Shown in pieces: positions 1 through 8,372 of a stretch of DNA of 24,622 nucleotides. Positions within the stretch are counted from its first letter, which is position 1. Each line of letters opens with the position of its first letter. The translations under genes and the position numbers were made by a program. The stretch is from JBLHGU01 sp047615875 (GTDB lineage: Bacteria > Pseudomonadota > Gammaproteobacteria > Arenicellales > CAJQKF01). The DNA lies in NCBI GenBank assembly GCA_047615875.1, contig JBLHGU010000065.1, positions 1 to 24,622 of the forward strand, read 5' to 3'. The notes under the pieces were generated by a model, which saw only the letters and a list, made by a program, of their open reading frames with translations, ran no database searches and was not told where the DNA came from.

Positions 1-461
1 GCATGGTCCGCAGTTACATGCTGCGCGTTAATATCATTGAGCACCCCGTCGTAGGTCTCGGCGACTATGGGCATGGCCCAGGCGTGTTCATGCTTAAAAT
101 AGTCAGCATAACGATTGATCATCCACTTTGTTGCGCCGTGGTGCACCATCCCTACTGAATGTGTATTGGTGATGCATACCGGTCCTATAAAGTATCCTGC
201 ATCATTTACCCAATGGGTTCCGGTCATCTCACCGTTGCCATTTAGCGCGTACTGACCGGCCCATACTGGCATAGGGTTATTGGCATCTTCCCGCGGCAGT
301 ATTGCGGTCACTCCTGTACGCATGCCAAGAGCAGGGTCGGTTAATGTCTTAAATCCAACGCTAATGCCTTTCACATCAGTTATGGCATTGTACGGGCCGG
401 GATTACCATTAAAAGGTAATCCCAAATCTCGGGCCCGTGGCCTGTTATTCGATTTCTTCAC
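1..461 (-). CDS. P1 family peptidase (DmpA-like aminopeptidase), N-terminal part
   Basis: The reverse strand from 461 to the left edge is open for 153 codons, so the C-terminal part lies outside the window. The peptide contains RARDLGLPFNGNPGP, then NAITDVKGISVGFKTL, then GTHWVNDAGYFIGPVCITNT and HSVGMVHHG. This is the characteristic N-terminal pattern of the S58/DmpA family (L-aminopeptidase/D-esterase), self-processing Ntn hydrolases that remove N-terminal residues from peptides, amides and esters. The catalytic serine at the autocleavage site lies further on and is not visible. The start is GTG at 459-461: an in-frame TAA sits two codons upstream, and GGGA lies about 8 nt before the GTG. 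The gene is divergent from the deformylase gene at 609. Family call is firm; substrate unknown. Confidence 0.85.
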   Translation of the reverse strand, partial: MKKSNNRPRARDLGLPFNGNPGPYNAITDVKGISVGFKTLTDPALGMRTGVTAILPREDANNPMPVWAGQYALNGNGEMTGTHWVNDAGYFIGPVCITNTHSVGMVHHGATKWMINRYADYFKHEHAWAMPIVAETYDGVLNDINAQHVTADH

Positions 462-608
462 TAATTATTTCCCATCATTTCTTTTATAGGTGATCATTGT
501 ACTCTGGTTGGGATTGTCTACAATACCGCGACTCATTGAACATGCAACTGACTCTGGTCTTGGGTATGATGGAATTTTCTTAACTACAAAACAGTATTAC
601 AGGCACCT

Positions 609-1172
609 ATGGCAATTCTAAAAATAGCAAGAATGGGCAATCCGGTTTTGTATCGGGTGGCATTGGCGGTTAATGATGTTGAGGCTGAAGAAATACCAAG
701 GCTTGCCACCGACATGCGCGAAACTCTGGAAAACATTGGTGCTAACGGACTAGCAGCACCTCAAGTGCATGTCGATAAGCGTGTGGTTGTTTACCGTATT
801 ACCGAACAGCAAATACCGCCAGGCGCGCAGATGAAGCCGGTTGAGTGGCAGGTTTTGATTAACCCGCTGATTACACCATTAACCGAAGAAAAAAAGCCAA
901 TCTGGGAGCGGTGTTTATCGGTGCCCGGTTTACATGGTCAGGTAAGCCGTTTTACACAAATTCTTCTGGAAGCCTCAGACCTCGACGGCAACAATATTTC
1001 GATAAAGGCCAGTGGTTTTCATGCCATGTTACTGCAACATGAATGTGATCATCTCGATGGCCTTTTATACCCGATGCAAATGACCGATATGTCGACGCTT
1101 GCTTTTAATTCAGAGCTCGGTGAAAAAGGTTTCATGATAGATCGGGATTTAAGTGAGTTTGCTGATGCGTAG
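609..1172 (+). CDS. def: Peptide deformylase family protein (variant motifs)
   Basis: A 187-residue protein, the usual length for a deformylase, which removes the formyl group from the N-terminal methionine of new proteins. All three family motifs are present in order. Motif 1 is ANGLAAPQV (usual GxGLAAPQ). Motif 2 is ERCLSVPG (usual EGCLS), whose cysteine is a metal ligand. Motif 3 is QHECDHLDG, the HExxH metal-binding and catalytic motif. Metal ligands and catalytic Glu are retained, but motif 1 loses its first glycine and motif 2 has Arg in place of Gly. There is no fmt (Met-tRNA formyltransferase) gene beside it, as the housekeeping copy usually has, so it is probably a second deformylase. 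It is divergent from the S58 peptidase gene with a 147-bp gap. Confidence 0.9.
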   Translation: MAILKIARMGNPVLYRVALAVNDVEAEEIPRLATDMRETLENIGANGLAAPQVHVDKRVVVYRITEQQIPPGAQMKPVEWQVLINPLITPLTEEKKPIWERCLSVPGLHGQVSRFTQILLEASDLDGNNISIKASGFHAMLLQHECDHLDGLLYPMQMTDMSTLAFNSELGEKGFMIDRDLSEFADA

Positions 1173-1281
1173 TAGCGGCCACACTATCTAGAATGCAACG
1201 TAATACAAATAAATGGGGGCAACGAAAGTAACAAACCCCTAATCTATGTACCAAACTAGATGTTGGGCGCTTTCATTCGTT

Positions 1282-1752
1282 TTAGTTGATAGCCAAAAGT
1301 TTCTTCAAATCACTTTCCCAATTCTTAAATAGTAATACTTGCCCAAATTTCTTTTGTGTTTTAACAACATGTCTATTGTCGGCAGTAATAAAGACACTAT
1401 CGTGTGCCAGTGCCACTGCGTGATAAACACTGTCATTGAAACTCGGATATCCGCTTTTAGGGTGCCCTGTTTCAGATACTTCACAAGCCTTCTTCAATAC
1501 ACTCATGTCAAGATCAACTATCTGCAGGGTGTTGTTTAGCTGCATTTCAAAAAAATGAACAACGATTCTGGCGTCCACCTTCTTAGCCAAACAAACATTC
1601 ATGGTTTCGGTAATGAGTAACTGTGGTGCAAAAATGTAAAATTCGTTCAATATAAGATATTCAAAGAGCTCCCTTGCATCTATGGTGCCCGATTCTTCAC
1701 AAAACAGTTTTATCAGAATATTCGCGTCAACAACGACCCTGTTATTTGTCAT
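1282..1752 (-). CDS. vapC: PIN-domain toxin, VapC-type
   Basis: A 156-residue PIN-domain protein. PIN toxins are Mg-dependent ribonucleases. The four acidic residues expected for the active site can be placed: D9 in VVVDANILIK, E49 in LLITETMNV, D107 in PSFNDSVYHAVALA, and D125 in VFITADNRH. The start overlaps the end of the upstream RHH protein gene by 11 bp, the normal antitoxin-toxin coupling. Unlike the two other toxin-antitoxin loci in this window, this one looks intact. The VapC name is by family; the RNA target is unknown. Confidence 0.85.
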   Translation of the reverse strand: MTNNRVVVDANILIKLFCEESGTIDARELFEYLILNEFYIFAPQLLITETMNVCLAKKVDARIVVHFFEMQLNNTLQIVDLDMSVLKKACEVSETGHPKSGYPSFNDSVYHAVALAHDSVFITADNRHVVKTQKKFGQVLLFKNWESDLKKLLAIN

Positions 1753-2005
1753 CGTTTTCAGTTTTACTGACTAATTCATCTAGCCTCGCCTGATGTGAAG
1801 ATTCCAAAAGTTCGACAGACCCTCGCAGGTCGTCACTTTTCATGGGCACAATCGAGTTAAGGGCTTCAAGCGCTTTCAGCTTGGATTGTTGCCGAACAGC
1901 CCTGATTAGGGTCGATGCGACAAACTTTGATCGCTCTCTTTTCGGAAGATTATCGACAAACTCCACCACCTCATCGGGCAGTGAATAGGATCTTGTTGCA
2001 GGCAT
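1742..2005 (-). CDS. vapB: RHH-type antitoxin partner of the PIN toxin
   Basis: An 87-residue protein whose first half (YSLPDEVVEFVDNLPK followed by RSKFVASTLIRAV) fits a ribbon-helix-helix DNA-binding fold: one strand, then two helices. The acidic, charged C-terminal half is the likely toxin-wrapping segment. It is encoded directly upstream of, and overlaps, the PIN toxin gene, so it is assigned as the antitoxin and as a likely autorepressor of the pair. An AT-rich inverted repeat 25-47 bp upstream of its start is a candidate operator. The sequence is not typical of the AbrB-type VapB, so the symbol is positional. Confidence 0.75.
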   Translation of the reverse strand: MPATRSYSLPDEVVEFVDNLPKRERSKFVASTLIRAVRQQSKLKALEALNSIVPMKSDDLRGSVELLESSHQARLDELVSKTENDDK

Positions 2006-2029
2006 AATTGTTCTATCAATTAGTATTAA

Positions 2030-2052
2030 TAATATATGAATATTTTATATTA
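2030..2052. promoter_or_regulatory. Candidate operator of the RHH/PIN module
   Basis: TAATATA at 2030-2036 is mirrored by TATATTA at 2046-2052, in a very AT-rich stretch just upstream of the antitoxin start. RHH antitoxins commonly repress their own promoter through such repeats. Assignment is inferred from position; AT-rich sequence gives chance palindromes easily. Confidence 0.35.
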
Positions 2053-2307
2053 TTTTAAGGGTTTTTCTGTCGAATTTTGCCCAGTACTTGCCATAGCCTA
2101 ACTGATGCAATGTTGTCGAGGGCGGAATAATTACGAATCATGCAAACTTGAAAGTTCGCTCTTAAGCTATACAGCCTAGACTTTCTAGCTCAGTAGATAA
2201 AGAGAGCCCAGTATTCACCCGAAGACCAGCGGATTCTAGGATAATGCAATTAAGTCGTTCATAATACGACTCATATTGAATTTTGGCCCTTTGAACGAGA
2301 AATCGAA
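2053..2307. other. Intergenic region between the toxin-antitoxin pair and the amidase gene
   Basis: No coding region or RNA gene recognised on either strand. It holds the divergent promoters of the minus-strand RHH/PIN pair and the plus-strand amidase gene. A short inverted repeat (GTCGT at 2254-2258, ACGAC at 2266-2270) lies 37 bp before the amidase start and could be a regulator site, but it is short. Confidence 0.5.
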
Positions 2308-3741
2308 ATGAGCGAAATTATTGGTTGGTCTGCAATTAGCACCGCAGAGAATATCCGTCAGCGCAGGGTGAGCTGTCGCGAGGTAATCGACGCACATCTT
2401 GAGCAGATTGGTGAGGTGAATCCTGCTATCAACGCAGTGGTGGAAAACCATTCTGAACAGGCAATAGAGCTAGCTAAACAGCAGGATAATAACTGGAAGG
2501 CCGAGGATCTACCGCTGCTATATGGTGTTCCTGTTACGACAAAAATAAATGTTGATCAGTCCGGTAGTTGTAACTCCAACGGATTACCTGCGCTGAATAT
2601 TAATCCTGCAAGCCAGGACTCACCGGTGGTAACTAACCTGCGTAATGCCGGTGCCAATATTATTGGCAGAACCAGTACACCAGAATTTTCCATTCGCTGG
2701 TTTACCTCAAACCCCATTTATGGCGTAAGTAAAAACCCCTGGCAACCTGACTTGACGCCGGGTGGATCTAGCGGTGCAGCTGCAGCTGCTGTTGTTAGTG
2801 GCATCGGTTGTATTGCGCATGGCAATGATCTGGGTGGCTCACTGCGCTATCCCGCCTATTGCTGCGGTGCTGCAACTATTCGCCCTTCCTTTGGCAGAGT
2901 ACCCGCTCGCAACCCGTCTGGTGCAGAACGACCTGCCATTACCCAGAGTATGTCGGTAAATGGCCCCATTGCCCGTAGTGTTGCTGATGTACGGCTGGGG
3001 CTTGACAGCATGGCTGCCCGTTCCAGCAATGATCCTTTGTGGGTCAATGCAACCAACAGCGGACGAGATAGAAAGCGGCCCTGGAAGATAGCCTGGTTCG
3101 TCGATGCGTTTGAAGAAGGTTGTGATACTGATGTGGCCGCAGCGGTTCATCTGTCTGTGGCGGCACTTAAAGACGCAGGCCATCAGGTAGAGGAAGTCAC
3201 ACCACCCCACGCAATGGAAACGGCAACCCTTTGGGGAACTCTTTTGTTTGCCGAAACGACTAATATGGCGAGTGACGCTATTCGAGAAATGGGTTCGGCA
3301 GAACTTGTAACGGTGTTTGAGGCGTATACAGCTTTTTATGAGAAGCTGGATCTGGATGGATTTCTTAAAGCCATGCAACGACGTATCGCCATCCAAAGGG
3401 TATGGAATCAGATGTTTGATCAATATGATGCGTTCATTCTGCCTGTTTCGGGACAAAAGCCATTTCTGAATGATTTTGACTTCAAATTTCCGGAGCGTAT
3501 CGATGAATTACTCCGCGCACAACGCTATCTTGGTTTGGTCAATGTTCTAGCCCTGCCTTCCGCAGCAGTGCCTGTAACTATCTGCGACGGTATTCCGCTC
3601 GGTGTTCAACTGGTGTCCGCAATGCATGACGACAATCTATGTCTGGATATAGCTGAGGATCTGGAACGCGTTGTAGGCTTCAGCTATCGCGATCTAGATA
3701 GCAGCTGGCCACTTATGGAGTCGTTGCGTCAGGCAACTTAA
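2308..3741 (+). CDS. Amidase signature (AS) family amidohydrolase
   Basis: A 477-residue AS-family enzyme, which hydrolyses a C-N amide bond using a Ser-cisSer-Lys triad. The triad is visible: K79 in PVTTKINVD, S154 in the GGSSGAAAAAV loop, and nucleophile S178 in GNDLGGSLRYPA. The 99- and 24-residue spacings match those in fatty acid amide hydrolase. GND replaces the more usual GTD. No GatB or GatC gene is nearby and the sequence is not GatA-specific, so this is a catabolic amidase and not the tRNA amidotransferase subunit. It is the first gene of a same-strand cluster; the GlxA-type regulator gene follows after 24 bp. The substrate is not readable from sequence; a small amide or carbamoyl compound feeding the Rieske pathway is an inference. 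Confidence 0.9.
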   Translation: MSEIIGWSAISTAENIRQRRVSCREVIDAHLEQIGEVNPAINAVVENHSEQAIELAKQQDNNWKAEDLPLLYGVPVTTKINVDQSGSCNSNGLPALNINPASQDSPVVTNLRNAGANIIGRTSTPEFSIRWFTSNPIYGVSKNPWQPDLTPGGSSGAAAAAVVSGIGCIAHGNDLGGSLRYPAYCCGAATIRPSFGRVPARNPSGAERPAITQSMSVNGPIARSVADVRLGLDSMAARSSNDPLWVNATNSGRDRKRPWKIAWFVDAFEEGCDTDVAAAVHLSVAALKDAGHQVEEVTPPHAMETATLWGTLLFAETTNMASDAIREMGSAELVTVFEAYTAFYEKLDLDGFLKAMQRRIAIQRVWNQMFDQYDAFILPVSGQKPFLNDFDFKFPERIDELLRAQRYLGLVNVLALPSAAVPVTICDGIPLGVQLVSAMHDDNLCLDIAEDLERVVGFSYRDLDSSWPLMESLRQAT

Positions 3742-3765
3742 GCGGTTTCGGATTCTCGGCTTGTT

Positions 3766-4725
3766 ATGCAGAATAACCAACCAATAAAGTCAATTGGTTT
3801 GCTGTTGCTGCCAGGTTTTGCTCTGACATCTTTCGCTTTAGCAACTGAGGCCTTACGCACAGCAAACCGTCAGGCTGGCAAAGATATTTATCAATGTATT
3901 CAGTTTAGCGTGTCTGGAGAGCCAGTTACCTCATCCGACGGCACGACAATTATTCCACACTGTTCTATTGACAGCAGTCCGAAGCTGGACATGCTATTTG
4001 TCTGCGCTTACTCGAATGCAGCACATTATAAAGATTCCAGAGTAATCACCTGGTTGCGTAAACAAGCACAAAATAAAACCGCCATTGGGGCTTTTTCAAG
4101 TGGCAGTTTTGTATTAGCCCGAAGTGGATTGCTTGATAACCATAGCTGCACCATTCACTGGGATGATGCCGATGCTTTTCGGGAGATGTATCCGAAGACT
4201 TCCCTTACCAACAATGTTTATGAGATCTCCCGTAATCGATATACCTGTGCCGGGGGTACTGCTGCTGTGGACTTGCTGCTAAATCTGATTAAACAAACTC
4301 ATGGTGTTGCATTGGCCGCTCGAGTTGCCGATGAGTTTATAATTGAGCGACCGCGCCTCGCCGATGAAACCCAGACTAGCCATCGCCGCCTTCGTCAACA
4401 AGCAGTTTCCGGTAGTCTTGATCAGGCTATGGAACTCATGAATCAGGAGCATGAGGGCTCCATAAATATCGCAGAAATCGCCAGTAGTATCGGTGTGTCA
4501 CAACGTCATTTGGGGCGGTTGTTTCAACAATACCTGCAACAATCGCCGGGCGACTATTACCGGCAAATTCGTCTTAAACGGGCCCGCAGGCTATTGCAGA
4601 AAAGCACATTGCAGATTGCTCAGATCGCTCTGGCCTGTGGATTTTCATCACCTTCCTATTTCTCGCAGTGTTATCGCAGACAATTTGGATTTTCGCCCAA
4701 TAGAGAAAGGAAACAGGCACTGTAG
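3766..4725 (+). CDS. GlxA/GbdR-type AraC family transcriptional regulator
   Basis: A 319-residue regulator with an N-terminal DJ-1/PfpI-like domain (about residues 8-190) and a C-terminal AraC double helix-turn-helix (about 225-315, with IAEIASSIGVSQRHLGRLFQ and IAQIALACGFSSPSYFSQCY). The DJ-1 nucleophile elbow reads IGAFSSGSFVLA, with S111 where catalytic members have Cys, so the domain is a ligand sensor and not an enzyme. GbdR, CdhR and ArgR of Pseudomonas have this architecture and activate glycine betaine, carnitine and arginine catabolism. Its place between an amidase and a betaine-demethylase-like Rieske oxygenase fits a local activator responding to a methylated amine or related nitrogen compound. 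Confidence 0.88.
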   Translation: MQNNQPIKSIGLLLLPGFALTSFALATEALRTANRQAGKDIYQCIQFSVSGEPVTSSDGTTIIPHCSIDSSPKLDMLFVCAYSNAAHYKDSRVITWLRKQAQNKTAIGAFSSGSFVLARSGLLDNHSCTIHWDDADAFREMYPKTSLTNNVYEISRNRYTCAGGTAAVDLLLNLIKQTHGVALAARVADEFIIERPRLADETQTSHRRLRQQAVSGSLDQAMELMNQEHEGSINIAEIASSIGVSQRHLGRLFQQYLQQSPGDYYRQIRLKRARRLLQKSTLQIAQIALACGFSSPSYFSQCYRRQFGFSPNRERKQAL

Positions 4726-4867
4726 AAATCACGACCTCTGTCCATAAATCAACATTGTAGGTCCTGTTTTTGGCAGACTGCCTGATCTGTCTGATCAATG
4801 ATAGCGCTTCTGCTACCTGGGTTTTCCGGGTCAGACTCATAACAACTTAAGCTGGCTGGTGATTTAC

Positions 4868-6055
4868 ATGTCAAACCAAACTGCCGCGATGGCAACACTA
4901 GTATCGCCCGACAATCTGCAGGCTATATTTAGTCCAATCGAAGATGCCAGTGGCATGCCCAATGCTGCGTACACTAGCCAGGAAAATTTTGAGTTCGAAC
5001 GGGATAATTTGTTTGCCAAAACCTGGGTAGCAATAGACTTTGTCGGCACCCTGAAAGTCTCTTCGGTAAGACCGATCGATTTCATGGGTTATCCACTGCT
5101 GATTACCTCAACGAAACAGGGCGAGTTAACCGTATTCCACAATGTATGCAGTCATCGCGGTACAAAGCTGGTAGAAGAAGAGCGGCAAACCAAGGGCATT
5201 ATCACCTGCCCTTATCACTCCTGGAGCTACGCCCATAACGGTGAGTTGAAAGCGACCCCGCATATCGGCGGTGTAGGGGTACATAAAATTGACGGGTTTA
5301 ATTGCGCCAAGCACAAGCTGCGAGAAATTCGCTCGCATATCTGGATGGGCATTTTGTTCGTTAATCTCGACGGCAACGCACCTGCATTCGAACAGAGTGC
5401 AGAGCATATGATAAGGCGCGTTAACCATATGATGGGTAAAAGTGGAGAGTCACTGATACGCATTCCAGCTAAACACGGCATGGTATCCATGGACGTTAAC
5501 TGTAATTGGAAACTGGCCATTGAAAACTATCTGGAAGCCTATCATCTGCCTTTTGTTCATCCAGGATTAAACTCTTATTCGCCACTTGAGAAACATCTTT
5601 GTGAAATCTATGGCGACAACTCCGCAGGCCAGCTATCAACAACATTTGATCCGGTCATGGATAGCGAGAATCCGCTACCGATTTTCCCCGACTGGAACCC
5701 GGATATGATGACTTATGGCGACTGGCCAACTTTATACCCGAATCTGTTGTTGGGTTTTCAGCCCAACCACGTTTTTGCAATGATCGTTCGCCCAGTGAGT
5801 AAAAACCAAAGTCGGGAAGATCTGGCACTATTTTATGTGGGTGATAGCGCTGATGATCCAAAGCTTGAGGCGGCTCACAAAAAGAATCTGGATGATTGGT
5901 GTATCGTTTTCAACGAGGATATTGGTCCTTGTGAAAGAATGCAGATTGGTCGAAACTCCCCCGGCTTTCAGGGTGGTGCTTTTTCACCCACGCTGGACAA
6001 ATGCTCACACCACTTTCATAAATGGGTGGGCAGGCATTATCAGGCCAATCAGTAA
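4868..6055 (+). CDS. Rieske non-heme iron oxygenase, alpha subunit
   Basis: A 395-residue terminal oxygenase. The N-terminal Rieske centre has C94 and H96 (VCSHRGTK) and C114 and H117 (TCPYHSW). The mononuclear iron site has H226 and H231 (YLEAYHLPFVH), with E223 in the usual bridging position, and D351 (FNEDIGPCERMQ) as probable third ligand. The layout resembles the single-alpha-subunit enzymes that demethylate or monooxygenate quaternary amines (GbcA, stachydrine demethylase, CntA), though aromatic substrates are not excluded. No reductase (GbcB-like) gene is in the cluster, so electrons must come from elsewhere. ATG at 4868 is preferred over the in-frame GTG at 4859 because GGTGA sits 5 nt before it. 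Confidence 0.87.
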   Translation: MSNQTAAMATLVSPDNLQAIFSPIEDASGMPNAAYTSQENFEFERDNLFAKTWVAIDFVGTLKVSSVRPIDFMGYPLLITSTKQGELTVFHNVCSHRGTKLVEEERQTKGIITCPYHSWSYAHNGELKATPHIGGVGVHKIDGFNCAKHKLREIRSHIWMGILFVNLDGNAPAFEQSAEHMIRRVNHMMGKSGESLIRIPAKHGMVSMDVNCNWKLAIENYLEAYHLPFVHPGLNSYSPLEKHLCEIYGDNSAGQLSTTFDPVMDSENPLPIFPDWNPDMMTYGDWPTLYPNLLLGFQPNHVFAMIVRPVSKNQSREDLALFYVGDSADDPKLEAAHKKNLDDWCIVFNEDIGPCERMQIGRNSPGFQGGAFSPTLDKCSHHFHKWVGRHYQANQ

Positions 6056-6096
6056 AACCGCTTAAGCTTGCCATAATTATTCCAGGAAAAATAAGC

Positions 6097-7194
6097 ATGA
6101 ACCTGCCCGATACAATGCATGCCGTATTACTCACGGGACATGGCGGCATAGAAAAACTGCAATACCGAACGGATGTATCGGTGCCAAAGCCAAAAGCCAA
6201 TGAGGTGTTAATTCGCGTTGCCGCCGCCGGGGTAAACAATACCGATATTAATACCCGCATTGGTTGGTACTCAAAGCAGGTTATCGATGCGACGGATAGT
6301 GGTGGTGCAGAGGGCTTTAGTAGTATAGATGACGACGATGCCAGCTGGTCAGGAACGCCGTTAAGCTTCCCGCGCATCCAGGGCGCTGATGCCTGTGGCT
6401 TTATTGTAGATGTTGGTTCAGATGCAGATCACAGTCGTATCGGCGAGCGTGTGCTGGTACGTAATATGTTGCGCAGCTATGTTGATTACCGCCCCTATGA
6501 ATGCTGGACCTTTGGCAGCGAGTGCGATGGTGGTTTCGCCCAGTTTGCTGTGGCACCAGCAAGGGAAACCTATGCGGTAGATTGTGACTGGTCGGATGTG
6601 GAGTTAGCGTCAATTCCCTGTGCTTATTCCACTGCCGAAGGCATGCTGCATCGGGCTCAAGTTGGGGCCGAGAAGGTTCTGGTAACTGGTGCCTCGGGTG
6701 GTGTCGGCTCAGCTGCGATGCAGCTACTCAAGCGTCGTGGTGCAGAAGTGATTGCTATTGCGTCACAATTCAAAACCCAACAGGTTCTAGATATAGGCGC
6801 AGATCGAGTTATCGATCGTAACGCCAATCTTTTGCAGGAACTGGGCGAGGGCTCTATTGATGTAGTTGTTGATTTAGTTGCAGGCGAACAATGGCCACAT
6901 TTGCTGGATGTTCTGTGTCGTGGCGGCCGCTATGTTACGGCGGGCGCCATTGCCGGGCCGATTTCACAAATAGATGTGCGAACCCTGTATTTAAAAGACC
7001 TTAGTCTGTTTGGCTGCACGTTTCAGGAAGACGTAATATTCGAAAACCTGATTGGTTATATGGAAAAGGGTGAGATTCGTCCTATTGTTTCCAGTACTTA
7101 TCCGCTGAAAGATATCGCCATTGCCCAGGAAGCTTTTCTGGCGAAAAAATTCACCGGTAAACTGGTTCTGGTTCCACCAGCCATTGTGGATTAG
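6097..7194 (+). CDS. MDR family alcohol dehydrogenase / quinone oxidoreductase-like
   Basis: A 365-residue medium-chain reductase. The N-terminal GroES-like domain carries VAAAGVNNTDINTRIGWY, where the catalytic zinc cysteine of classical alcohol dehydrogenases is replaced by Asn (N47/N48), as in quinone oxidoreductases. The Rossmann fold has the nucleotide loop VTGASGGVGSAAMQL (about 196-210). It ends FTGKLVLVP, normal for the family. The start at 6097 is chosen because AGGAAAA precedes it at 6084-6090; a longer frame from 6022 would overlap the Rieske gene. The gap to the Rieske gene is 41 bp, so co-transcription is likely. It probably reduces or oxidises a carbonyl or hydroxyl product of that pathway, or the double bond of an enone. 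It is not an obvious Rieske reductase, having no flavin or iron-sulfur domain. Confidence 0.82.
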   Translation: MNLPDTMHAVLLTGHGGIEKLQYRTDVSVPKPKANEVLIRVAAAGVNNTDINTRIGWYSKQVIDATDSGGAEGFSSIDDDDASWSGTPLSFPRIQGADACGFIVDVGSDADHSRIGERVLVRNMLRSYVDYRPYECWTFGSECDGGFAQFAVAPARETYAVDCDWSDVELASIPCAYSTAEGMLHRAQVGAEKVLVTGASGGVGSAAMQLLKRRGAEVIAIASQFKTQQVLDIGADRVIDRNANLLQELGEGSIDVVVDLVAGEQWPHLLDVLCRGGRYVTAGAIAGPISQIDVRTLYLKDLSLFGCTFQEDVIFENLIGYMEKGEIRPIVSSTYPLKDIAIAQEAFLAKKFTGKLVLVPPAIVD

Positions 7195-7289
7195 CTGACC
7201 TTGTTTTCTTTGTAAAGTTAGCGCAATTACTCCTAATTACAGGCTAGCTTTCCGCTATACTGCCACGCCTTTTTCCTCCGGCAGAAACT

Positions 7290-8207
7290 ATGTGGTTTAA
7301 GAATCTGATCGCTTATCAGTTAGATAAGCCATTCAACTATGGGCAAGAAGAACTTGAAGCCCTGTTAGAAAAGAATCCCTTCGATCGTTGCTCGAGCCAG
7401 CAACCCTGGACTATTGGATGGGTGCCGCCCATGGGTCGCCAGGGTGAATTACTGAGTCATCGCAGTCGCAGTTTTACCCTGCTTACCGCCCGCCGCGAAG
7501 AACGACTATTGCCGGCCGGTGTAGTGCGTGAGGCCGTCAACGAAAAAGTTGAAACCATCGAATCGGAGCAAGACCGACGTGTGGGGCGCAAAGAAAAACT
7601 GGAGATTCGTGAGGAGCTGGTTTTTGACATGATGCCACGGGCGTTCACCCGCTCAAGCTATATCAGTGCAATAATCATTGAAGACCAAAACCTGCTCATA
7701 GTAGATGCAGCCAGCCGCACCCGCGCGGAAGAATGGATCACACTATTGCGGGAAACCCTCGGCTCTTTGCCTCTGCATCCTTTGCAGGTAAAAGAGTCGA
7801 TGAGTGGCACTTTTACACTCTGGCTTAAGGGCGATGTACAATTACCCGAACAATGGAGCATTGGTGACCAATGTGAATTGCGCAGCACAGAAGAGGCCGG
7901 TTCGGTAGTACGCTTTAGCAAACATGATCTCAGCAGTGATGAACTGGAAAGTCATTTCGAAGCGGGCAAAGTTGCCGTAAAACTGGCTCTTGAATGGCAG
8001 GATTCCGCAAGCTTTGTAATAAACGATGCACTGGAATTCAAACGACTTAAATTTGCCGATCGCCTGCTTGAAGAAGCTGCCACTGATGCCGGCTCAGATG
8101 CCGCAGCGCAATTCGACGCCAACTTCATATTAATGAGTCTTGAATTGAATCGATTCTTACCTGCGTTCTTCGAACTGTTCGGTGGCATTCAAACTAAACA
8201 AGATTGA
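7290..8207 (+). CDS. rdgC: Recombination-associated protein RdgC
   Basis: A 305-residue protein that begins MWFKNLIAYQL, the nearly invariant RdgC start. It continues with PFDRCSSQQPWTIGWVPPMG and with ARREERLLPAGVVREAVNEK, all hallmark RdgC segments, and the length matches the family (about 300). RdgC is a ring-forming DNA-binding protein that limits RecA filament activity. It is confined to beta- and gammaproteobacteria, which is the best taxonomic marker in the window. A possible -10 box (TATACT, 7256-7261) lies ahead of the gene, separating it from the preceding catabolic cluster. Confidence 0.97.
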   Translation: MWFKNLIAYQLDKPFNYGQEELEALLEKNPFDRCSSQQPWTIGWVPPMGRQGELLSHRSRSFTLLTARREERLLPAGVVREAVNEKVETIESEQDRRVGRKEKLEIREELVFDMMPRAFTRSSYISAIIIEDQNLLIVDAASRTRAEEWITLLRETLGSLPLHPLQVKESMSGTFTLWLKGDVQLPEQWSIGDQCELRSTEEAGSVVRFSKHDLSSDELESHFEAGKVAVKLALEWQDSASFVINDALEFKRLKFADRLLEEAATDAGSDAAAQFDANFILMSLELNRFLPAFFELFGGIQTKQD

Positions 8208-8372
8208 TGTTTTAAAGATATGGATTCTTAATATCAGTAGGGCAGACTTACTAGGTAGGTACTGGTGAAATGTTCGGGATAATGCTTTAAGCTTTCCTGT
8301 GGGTCGATAAGTCGATTCTTTTCAAATCTCAGGGGATTATTTCCAGCGTGCAACTACACAATTGCAAGCCAG

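Noticed and set aside
2176..2240. tRNA-like string TCTAGCTCAGTAGATAAAGA resembling a D-arm
   Set aside because: No matching anticodon or T-arm (no GGTTCAAATCC-like block) and no acceptor stem pairing; chance similarity.
2839..3456. Long open frame (205 codons) on the reverse strand inside the amidase gene
   Set aside because: It lies opposite an intact enzyme gene with all catalytic motifs, has no family-like motifs and is rich in Cys/His/Arg as antisense frames often are.
4782..4796. Direct repeat CTGATC-N3-CTGATC upstream of the Rieske gene as a regulator site
   Set aside because: Six-base repeats are expected by chance, and AraC-type sites are too variable to call from one copy.
6022..6096. 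N-terminal extension of the MDR dehydrogenase starting at 6022
   Set aside because: It would overlap the Rieske coding region by 34 bp and adds residues unlike the family; ATG at 6097 has a proper ribosome-binding site.
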